Origin: B1SED10-225 sp964501415
GTDB lineage: Bacteria > Bacillota_I > Bacilli_A > Izemoplasmatales > Izemoplasmataceae
DNA length: 34,756 nucleotides
Assembly: GCA_964501415.1 (NCBI GenBank)
Contig: CAZCSL010000016.1
Location: 1-34,756, forward strand
Direction: 5' to 3'
Shown piece by piece: positions 29,820 through 34,756 of the stretch (the first letter of the stretch is position 1; each line of letters opens with the position of its first letter). A program made the translations under genes and the position numbers. The notes under the pieces were generated by a model. The model was not told where the DNA came from and did no database searches. It saw nothing but the letters and a program-made list of their open reading frames with translations.

Positions 29820-31028
29820 TTAAAGTGATATATCAAAGTTCAAGAACCCAACATCCATAATAAGCAAGATGAAATATATCGCCATGAACAAGAAGAATAA
29901 CGCCGTCGCAAACTTGATTTTTGGTAAGTGTTCACGCATTAAGTTTGCCACAACCATCGTGTTTTTCGATTTGATTGCGATTAATGCGATGATTAATAAA
30001 GGTAAAATAAACATCAAGTTGAACACAAAGAGGTAAAACACTTTAATAACATCGATACCCGCTTGCATGTTGGCTTCTAGTGAAGCTAAAACCGCAACGT
30101 ATATTTGCCCCGTACAAGCGGCTTCGGTAATCCCTACTAGCACACCGATAAAGGCTGGAATCACTACAAACCAAATAATGCGTCCTTTTTTATCTTCTTT
30201 GGTTTCTAGGACTTGTGTCATTCTCGCCATCAAGCCTTCATTAAACCTGCGAATAAACCTAGGTAACTGGTTTTTCACTTGATCGTATTTGTCGTGTTTG
30301 GTTACGATGAAATCATAAAACGTCAAGATGGCCAAAAACAACGTCAACACCGAGAAGAAACCATATAAGAAAACCGATATGTTATCAAAAGCTTGCCTTG
30401 AAATACCTAATATCGTTAGAAAGCCTAAACCGATGGTAAAGTAGGTGACAAATACAGCTGATATGTACGAAATACTAACCGTTATCATTAATTTAGTGCT
30501 TTTTGTAAAACCAATCATCGAGATAAACATCAACAACATCGCGATGGCACAAGGATTGATACCATCTAGAAGCCCTGTTAAAACGATGAAGACCAAGCCT
30601 GTTATAAAGGTGAAATCTCTAGGTTCATAGTCATCAATATCTCTTAAATCATACTGAGCGTGATAATAGATATCCCCATCTTCATAAGCAGCAATGATTT
30701 TATCTGCATCTCTAAAGTAGGTATCACCCGCAAAAATGATGGGTGCCGCTTTGCCACCTCTAACGTTATAAGCTGCGGCGTATTGATCAGATATCAAAGG
30801 ATCTTGCATAACGTCATATATAATTACTTCGACGCCTTGAGCTTCTAAGCCCTCTAAAACACCGTGGTCTTTGACACGGTCGCATACTTCACACCCAATT
30901 AAATCCAAATACACAATCTTACGATCTATATCGTTAGCATTCTCAGTTGATTCAGCTTTCAAACCCGGGGTGAAAAACAGTAAGACTATGAACAGCATTA
31001 CGAGGTAAATATGCCTATGTTCTCTCAT
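29820..31028 (-). CDS. CcdA/DsbD-like membrane thiol-disulfide transporter with N-terminal CxxC domain
   Basis: A 402-residue membrane protein. A signal peptide (about 8-26) is followed by an extracytoplasmic glutaredoxin/thioredoxin-like domain (about 35-125) with active site GCEVCDRV and the cis-Pro segment KAAPIIFAGDTYF. Then come about six membrane helices of CcdA/DsbD type, with the two redox cysteines in GLLDGINPCAIAML and GITEAACTGQIYVA. Proteins of this kind carry electrons from cytosolic thioredoxin across the membrane to exported thiol proteins. The fused CxxC domain on the N-terminal side makes it a self-contained relay. First gene of the redox operon, with GGAGAG six bases upstream and a long leader. 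Confidence 0.92.
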   Translation of the reverse strand: MREHRHIYLVMLFIVLLFFTPGLKAESTENANDIDRKIVYLDLIGCEVCDRVKDHGVLEGLEAQGVEVIIYDVMQDPLISDQYAAAYNVRGGKAAPIIFAGDTYFRDADKIIAAYEDGDIYYHAQYDLRDIDDYEPRDFTFITGLVFIVLTGLLDGINPCAIAMLLMFISMIGFTKSTKLMITVSISYISAVFVTYFTIGLGFLTILGISRQAFDNISVFLYGFFSVLTLFLAILTFYDFIVTKHDKYDQVKNQLPRFIRRFNEGLMARMTQVLETKEDKKGRIIWFVVIPAFIGVLVGITEAACTGQIYVAVLASLEANMQAGIDVIKVFYLFVFNLMFILPLLIIALIAIKSKNTMVVANLMREHLPKIKFATALFFLFMAIYFILLIMDVGFLNFDISL

Positions 31029-31238
31029 AAAACACTCTCCATAGTGATAATCTACACTGGTTATTGATACCTAAGTATCAAGCCTTTATGCTAGTTAAAT
31101 CATGAACATGTATTACAGATATATGATAACATCAATTTTACATACTCAAACTTTAATGGCCTAAGTTGCAAGATATTTTCTTATCGTGCAAGTACGGCTA
31201 CTAAACTTAGGCATACTTAAAGAACTAAATATGTGTAA
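31029..31238 (-). promoter_or_regulatory. Long structured 5' leader of the redox operon
   Basis: From the expected start of transcription (about 31232) to the ATG at 31028 is about 204 bases. Possible stems, minus strand: GCCTAAGTT/AACTTAGGC (31204-31212 with 31159-31167), enclosing GCA-C-GATA/TATC-T-TGC; TTGATAC-TTAG-GTATCAA (31065-31082); and CCAGTG with CAC-TA-TGG (31056-31061 with 31040-31047), whose last two G's belong to the Shine-Dalgarno. No known riboswitch was recognised. The remaining sequence is AT-rich. Confidence 0.5.
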
Positions 31239-31267
31239 ATTATAACACCCTGATTTTTAAATATCAA
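31239..31267 (-). promoter_or_regulatory. Promoter of the exported redox operon
   Basis: On the minus strand TTGATA (31262-31267) and a perfect TATAAT (31239-31244) are exactly 17 bases apart. It is the best promoter in the 367-base gap between 31028 and 31396 and points at the CcdA-like gene. Confidence 0.8.
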
Positions 31268-31312
31268 CGCTGTCATACAAATGTTTAATTAAGCTGTAAA
31301 CTTTATAATTAA

Positions 31313-31324
31313 GGACAATTGTCC
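31313..31324. repeat. Perfect 12-base palindrome GGACAATTGTCC
   Basis: Lies about 46 bases upstream of the -35 of the redox operon promoter, between it and the terminator of the OYE gene. It could be an operator. Nothing else in 31268-31347 stands out. Confidence 0.5.
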
Positions 31325-31342
31325 CTGACCTGAAACAAGCCT

Positions 31343-31370
31343 TTAAAAAAGGGCTAAATACTTGCCCTTT
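31343..31370 (-). terminator. Terminator after the Old Yellow Enzyme gene
   Basis: On the minus strand AAAGGGC (31364-31370), loop, GCCCTTT (31348-31354), continuing into TTTT. It lies 26 bases past the stop at 31396. Confidence 0.8.
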
Positions 31371-31395
31371 ATTAATTGATTTAATATACTTCTGA

Positions 31396-32610
31396 TCATC
31401 TAAATATGATGCGTATTAAGTATGCATGGAAGTGTTTTAGAAAAACCCTGATCAAAACCCCACCTCCAAATCGTTTTAACTTAGGTGGTTTCGCTTGGGA
31501 TAGGCGGCGCATTTGTTGTTGATAATATCCAATGCTCATCAAGGGCCCAAAGAGACGGTCTAAGGATTTAATGCCTGTTGTTAAATGGTGTGTTTGAACA
31601 ACCTTTAACTTATTATTCAAAAACCGATTAGTTAAGTCAGGATATAGTACTAAGGGGCGCGCAAGCCCAATTAAAGAAGTCTTCTGCGTTTTCAGTGCTT
31701 CATTCATGTGCTCTTTTGAGCGAAAGCCCCCTGTAACGGCTATAGGTATGGATAAACGATTTTGTATCGCTTTTGCATCTTGTAAAAAGTAGCTTTCTTG
31801 TGGTTTTGATTTTTTTTCAGTCATTATCGGGTTTTCATAGTTCCCTCCTGATAACTCTATTAAATCAATACCTAAATCAGCCATTTTTTCCATAACATAT
31901 AGCGACTCATTTTTTGAAAACCCACCTTCGATAAAATCAGCAATATTTAACTTCATCGCAATCGGATAATCAGTGCCCAGTTGCTTACGCATGCCTTGGT
32001 AAATCTCTATTAAAAGACGCATACGGTTATCTAGGCTGCCCCCATAATGATCATGCCGTTGATTGATTTTTGGGGAAAGAAACTGGCTGATTAAATATCC
32101 GTGAGCTGCATGAATTTGCACCCCGCTGAAGCCTGCAGCTTTTGCAAGCTTTGCGGTGGTTATAAATTGCTGGATAATCATTTGAATCTCATGTTCCTTT
32201 AAAGCGATTGGTCTTTTGAACAAGCCTCCGAATTTTCGCTTTAGTGAAACCGCGCTGGGCGCTAGGGGTTGTTTAACGACCGATTTTGGAGCTTGGCGGC
32301 CTGGATGATTGATTTGCATCCACAACTGCGTTTGGTGTTTGCTTCCTTCAGTTGCCCACTGCTTAAACGGTTTTAAATCAGAGGTTTCATTGAGCACTAC
32401 GTTTCCCGGTTCTCCAAGCGCTTCTTTTGAAATCATAACATTGCCTGTAACCACAACTGAAGTTCCGCCCTCAGCCCATCGTTTATATATATTGATGAGT
32501 TGTTCAGTGGGTTCGTGGTGTTTATTGGCCATGCCTTCAGACATTGCTGATTTAAAAAAACGGTTTTTAAGTCTTTGACCGCAAGGTAGCGTTAAAGGTT
32601 GATGTATCAT
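31396..32610 (-). CDS. NADH:flavin oxidoreductase, Old Yellow Enzyme family
   Basis: A 404-residue FMN-dependent ene-reductase of the OYE family, reducing activated C=C bonds with NAD(P)H in the cytosol. Motifs: LKNRFFKSAMSEGMA near the start, MQINHPGRQ, the active-site GVQIHAAHGYLISQFLSP (about 164-181) with His-x-x-His, and the YGGSLDNRMRL loop. FMN-phosphate residues lie in IAVTGGFRS and LIGLARPLV. It ends shortly after the barrel, with no iron-sulfur or second flavin domain like that of 2,4-dienoyl-CoA reductase. A basic, hydrophobic tail of some 50 residues is extra. GAGGGG precedes the start. It follows the ADP-ribosylglycohydrolase-like gene by 67 bases and may share its transcript. 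Confidence 0.94.
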   Translation of the reverse strand: MIHQPLTLPCGQRLKNRFFKSAMSEGMANKHHEPTEQLINIYKRWAEGGTSVVVTGNVMISKEALGEPGNVVLNETSDLKPFKQWATEGSKHQTQLWMQINHPGRQAPKSVVKQPLAPSAVSLKRKFGGLFKRPIALKEHEIQMIIQQFITTAKLAKAAGFSGVQIHAAHGYLISQFLSPKINQRHDHYGGSLDNRMRLLIEIYQGMRKQLGTDYPIAMKLNIADFIEGGFSKNESLYVMEKMADLGIDLIELSGGNYENPIMTEKKSKPQESYFLQDAKAIQNRLSIPIAVTGGFRSKEHMNEALKTQKTSLIGLARPLVLYPDLTNRFLNNKLKVVQTHHLTTGIKSLDRLFGPLMSIGYYQQQMRRLSQAKPPKLKRFGGGVLIRVFLKHFHAYLIRIIFR

Positions 32611-32677
32611 GGTTTCACCCCTCTATCTTTTCATGATTTTTTAAGGGATTGCGGTATGATTATGCTTTGTTTGGGCT

Positions 32678-33745
32678 TTAAAATCCCCCAGTGAGTTGTT
32701 CGGCAAGCTCAAGTAGTTCTTCATGATTAACGAGCCCTTCAATGAAGCGTTTAGGAATATTGGAAAGGCCAACTTGTGCCCCGATTAAGGCGCCACTTAA
32801 CATGGCACGTACCTGGTTTTGACCGCCCCCATTAATGGCATGTAACACGCCCATCTCAAAATCATTATTAAAACGCGCAGCCAAGTAATAAGAGGCTGGC
32901 AACATATGATAAATCGCACAAGGCATGCCATAAACCAAAGAAGCTTTCCATGCGGGTTCTATCTTTATCCCTTTATCTTTTGCGGCTTGGGCCATAAAAG
33001 AAGGGGATAAAAGCGCATCAGGCGAGGCGAACAACCCTTCCCTCGATGAAACATCCCGTCCGACCATCGGTTTCCCTAGCTTTTCTGATGTGATCGCAAA
33101 AAACGGGAGTTTTTTTTGATGGACCAATTTCATTAGTTTGCTGCTGAGGTGCTCATCCAGTGGCTCCCCTTGTATCAATAAGCCCAAAACCAAGTTAAAC
33201 GCAACCGTAAGGGATTGTGTCACGTTATCGCTTTGAGTGAGTTTGGTATTTTCTGTGAGGACTTGGCTTAACTGTGGTAAGTCATTAGCATAGTAAACGG
33301 CAAACGGGATATTGCGTTCTAAAGATTCGGTCGTATCGGCGATGCTGGCCACATCAGACCAAGGTTTTTCATCTATCACACGGGCACGATAAAGATGGCG
33401 CATCATTTGTGAGGTATAACCCCCCACCCCTTTTAAGGCATCATCGCTTACAAAGGGTAAAACGCGTTTGTCCATCCAACGCGTAAAGGTTCTTTTTTGA
33501 TAGCCCTGATGTTTGGTAATATAGTGTGCCATTTCTTTGATGATAAAGCCTTGTTGTGATAACTCACCGGGTTTTAAGCCTTCATGGTAACGATTTTTTT
33601 TAGGGGGTTGATAATCATCAATCCATTCACCATAAGCTTGTTTTAGTGCTTTTAAATCATAATACCAATGGGGGCCCACCCCCAAGGCTTCTCCAATCAA
33701 GGCACCCATAAAGGCACCCTTAGCTCTATCTTTTATATGGTCCAT
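32678..33745 (-). CDS. ADP-ribosylglycohydrolase-fold protein with altered metal site
   Basis: A 355-residue, all-helical protein of the ADP-ribosylglycohydrolase (DraG/ARH) superfamily. The N-terminal motif GAFMGALIGEALGVGPHWYYD (about 10-30) and the C-terminal ALIGAQVGLSNIPKRFIEGL are family hallmarks. The di-magnesium ligands are changed. The usual GDALG reads GEALG, the usual T-D-D-T segment reads GELSQQG near 62-68, and the usual G-G-D-T-D-T reads NGGGQNQVRA (about 305-314). Canonical ADP-ribose hydrolysis is therefore doubtful. It may belong to a known divergent subgroup with GGQN-type ends, or have another substrate. The start at 33745 is fixed by AGGAG eight bases upstream; the GTG three codons before abuts that site. 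Confidence 0.85.
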   Translation of the reverse strand: MDHIKDRAKGAFMGALIGEALGVGPHWYYDLKALKQAYGEWIDDYQPPKKNRYHEGLKPGELSQQGFIIKEMAHYITKHQGYQKRTFTRWMDKRVLPFVSDDALKGVGGYTSQMMRHLYRARVIDEKPWSDVASIADTTESLERNIPFAVYYANDLPQLSQVLTENTKLTQSDNVTQSLTVAFNLVLGLLIQGEPLDEHLSSKLMKLVHQKKLPFFAITSEKLGKPMVGRDVSSREGLFASPDALLSPSFMAQAAKDKGIKIEPAWKASLVYGMPCAIYHMLPASYYLAARFNNDFEMGVLHAINGGGQNQVRAMLSGALIGAQVGLSNIPKRFIEGLVNHEELLELAEQLTGGF

Positions 33746-33777
33746 CTCACACACTCCTTGATATTATCTATAGGTTT

Positions 33778-33783
33778 AGTATA
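33778..33783 (-). promoter_or_regulatory. Possible -10 of the ADP-ribosylglycohydrolase-like gene
   Basis: TATACT on the minus strand, 32 bases before the start codon. The -35 at 17 bases (TGCATA) is weak. Confidence 0.4.
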
Positions 33784-33840
33784 CGCTTTTTTCTTCGTTT
33801 ATGCAGTTGATGTGCAATAGTCCTTTTGATGATTTTTTAG

Positions 33841-33869
33841 TTGACAAAAAGAATGAGTTTTAGTACACT
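33841..33869 (+). promoter_or_regulatory. Promoter of the CPBP protease gene
   Basis: A perfect TTGACA (33841-33846) and TACACT (33864-33869) are 17 bases apart, 37 bases before the ATG at 33907. Confidence 0.85.
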
Positions 33870-33906
33870 ACGAAACCGAATACCATCTAAATTGGAGGCT
33901 TGCTTT

Positions 33907-34698
33907 ATGAAGTATTTTAAACCTCTTGTGTATATTTTTGCGCTTATGTTGTTGTTTCAATTTTTTGCCGCCGTTTATTTATTAATAATCGCGGGGTTCA
34001 CAGGCAACTTAGAAGATGTTACCGCGTTATCTGGTAACGCACAATCATTCGGTTTGTTATTGACACAAATTTCAATGTTAATTTTTTTACTGCTAGTCTT
34101 TAAGAAATATGGCATCAAACATTACTGGCGGATCAAAAAAGCCCCTAGAAAAGCCTACTTATGGGCCTTTATTGCTGGTTTTGCCATGATTAACATCAGT
34201 TTGTTGGTCATGGATGTGATGAACTTGATTATACCAGAAGCCCTCGACCGTTACATTGAAGTTGTAGAAGCGAGCTTTGGTGATACAAATCTGCTTTTGG
34301 GCTTTATAGTTGTGGTTATAGGCGCATCGCTTATCGAAGAAATTATGTTAAGGGGCATTTACTTTAGATTTTTTGAAAACATTTTGCCCGTTTGGTTGCT
34401 TATTGGGCTTAGCGGACTTTTCTTTGGCTTATTTCACATGAATATCGTTCAAGGGATTTTTGGAACCTTGATTGGTATTTTAATGGCTTTGGCCTTTTAT
34501 TGGATCAGAAGTCTATGGATTCCAATCTTGATGCATATGGGCAACAATCTTCACGCTTGGCTTGGAGGCGCAGTGCCTGAAGCTTGGTTAGAAGCTACAC
34601 CGATGGTTGTTTTTAACTATATACTCATGTTTGTTGTCTTACCCATTTCTTTGTACCAACTATATCGTTTTAAGACAACCCCTAGTGATGGTTTATAA
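33907..34698 (+). CDS. CPBP-family intramembrane metalloprotease
   Basis: A 263-residue multi-pass membrane protein of the CPBP (Rce1/Abi) family, with about seven helices. The three motifs are present: GASLIEEIMLRGIYFRFF (Glu-Glu-x3-Arg, about 142-148), FFGLFHMNIVQG (His about 176) and LMHMGNN (His about 210). Eukaryotic Rce1 clips prenylated proteins; bacterial members are linked to bacteriocin self-immunity or protein maturation, and this substrate is unknown. The start is ATG 33907, eight bases after GGAGG. A longer frame from TTG 33841 begins inside the -35 box and cannot be right. Single-gene unit with its own promoter and terminator. Confidence 0.93.
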   Translation: MKYFKPLVYIFALMLLFQFFAAVYLLIIAGFTGNLEDVTALSGNAQSFGLLLTQISMLIFLLLVFKKYGIKHYWRIKKAPRKAYLWAFIAGFAMINISLLVMDVMNLIIPEALDRYIEVVEASFGDTNLLLGFIVVVIGASLIEEIMLRGIYFRFFENILPVWLLIGLSGLFFGLFHMNIVQGIFGTLIGILMALAFYWIRSLWIPILMHMGNNLHAWLGGAVPEAWLEATPMVVFNYILMFVVLPISLYQLYRFKTTPSDGL

Positions 34699-34717
34699 CC
34701 ATTATGATTCTTTAAGG

Positions 34718-34756
34718 AAAAAAGTCTGATAGATTAAAACCTATCAGACTTTTTTT
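34718..34756 (+). terminator. Terminator after the CPBP gene
   Basis: AAGTCTGATAG (34722-34732) pairs with CTATCAGACTT (34741-34751), flanked by A's and a T-run at the window edge. Confidence 0.92.

Noticed and set aside
31304..31375. Possible small plus-strand RNA: TATAAT at 31304-31309 followed by the hairpin at 31348-31370
   Set aside because: No acceptable -35 lies 16-18 bases upstream, and the hairpin's better T-run is on the minus strand, where it serves the OYE gene.
33841..33906. TTG as the start of the CPBP protease, adding 22 residues
   Set aside because: The TTG is part of a perfect TTGACA -35 box with a -10 at 17 bases, so it is upstream of the transcript; GGAGG precedes the ATG at 33907.
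1..34756. Mycoplasma-type genetic code (TGA as Trp)
   Set aside because: Several genes end in TGA at the natural family length (for example arsR at 22899-22901 and phoP at 19070-19072), and Trp codons in conserved motifs are TGG.

Overview
The window looks like chromosomal DNA of an AT-rich, Gram-positive-type bacterium from the Bacillota/Mycoplasmatota side of the tree. A fermentative, wall-less or wall-poor relative of Izemoplasma, Haloplasma or Acholeplasma would fit, but this is an inference. The signs are strong AGGAGG Shine-Dalgarno sites, many lipoproteins with LSAC/AACG lipoboxes, a trimeric [FeFe] hydrogenase, a FabV-type enoyl reductase, Firmicute-style PhoP/PhoR and PstSCAB, and compact operons closed by U-rich hairpins. 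TGA is used as a stop (for example by arsR and phoP), so this is the standard code and not mycoplasma code 4. I see no rRNA, tRNA, CRISPR array, insertion sequence or phage gene.

Layout. 1-2065: the start of a minus-strand gene cut by the edge, then an aldo/keto reductase, a small HMA metal-binding protein and a YedK/HMCES-type SRAP protein. 2082-5179 (minus): membrane-anchored glycerophosphodiester phosphodiesterase, then FabV. 5288-9407 (minus): hydCBA, an NADH/ferredoxin-linked [FeFe] hydrogenase operon. 9576-11913: an ABC permease plus binding lipoprotein without a local ATPase, divergent from a Crp/Fnr-family regulator with a palindromic operator at its start. 11995-12750: an unrecognised protein. 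12796-19735 (minus): phoP alone, then pstS-pstC-pstA-pstB-phoU-phoR-acyP behind a PhoP-box promoter. 19923-22356 (minus): DUF2804 protein, GlsB-like membrane protein, threonine aldolase. 22554-24239 (plus): arsR, ArsP/YraQ-type permease, CxxC mini-thioredoxin. 24254-27070: serine beta-lactamase-fold hydrolase and a membrane-anchored alpha/beta hydrolase. 27146-31028 (minus): a five-gene set of exported redox proteins. 31396-33745 (minus): Old Yellow Enzyme-family reductase and a degenerate ADP-ribosylglycohydrolase. 33907-34698 (plus): CPBP membrane protease.

Two things stand out. First, PstS appears circularly permuted: after the lipobox the half that is normally C-terminal (TSGTRDGF onward) comes first, and the normally N-terminal half (GGSDSIT to ITSWSEF) comes second. 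Second, the operon at 27146-31028 combines a CcdA/DsbD-like membrane thiol transporter carrying its own CxxC domain, a double-rhodanese lipoprotein, two FMN_bind-like lipoproteins with altered flavin-attachment motifs, and a thioredoxin-like lipoprotein. It lies behind a good promoter followed by a leader of about 200 nt with three possible stems. It may be an extracytoplasmic electron or sulfur relay. Intercistronic hairpins and one apparent non-AUG start add to its interest.

How the parts could work together: the hydrogenase would dispose of reductant from fermentation as H2. The Crp/Fnr regulator may tune the neighbouring transporter and perhaps redox genes. The Pho cluster is a complete sense-and-import module. 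The ars operon is a metalloid or metal efflux unit.
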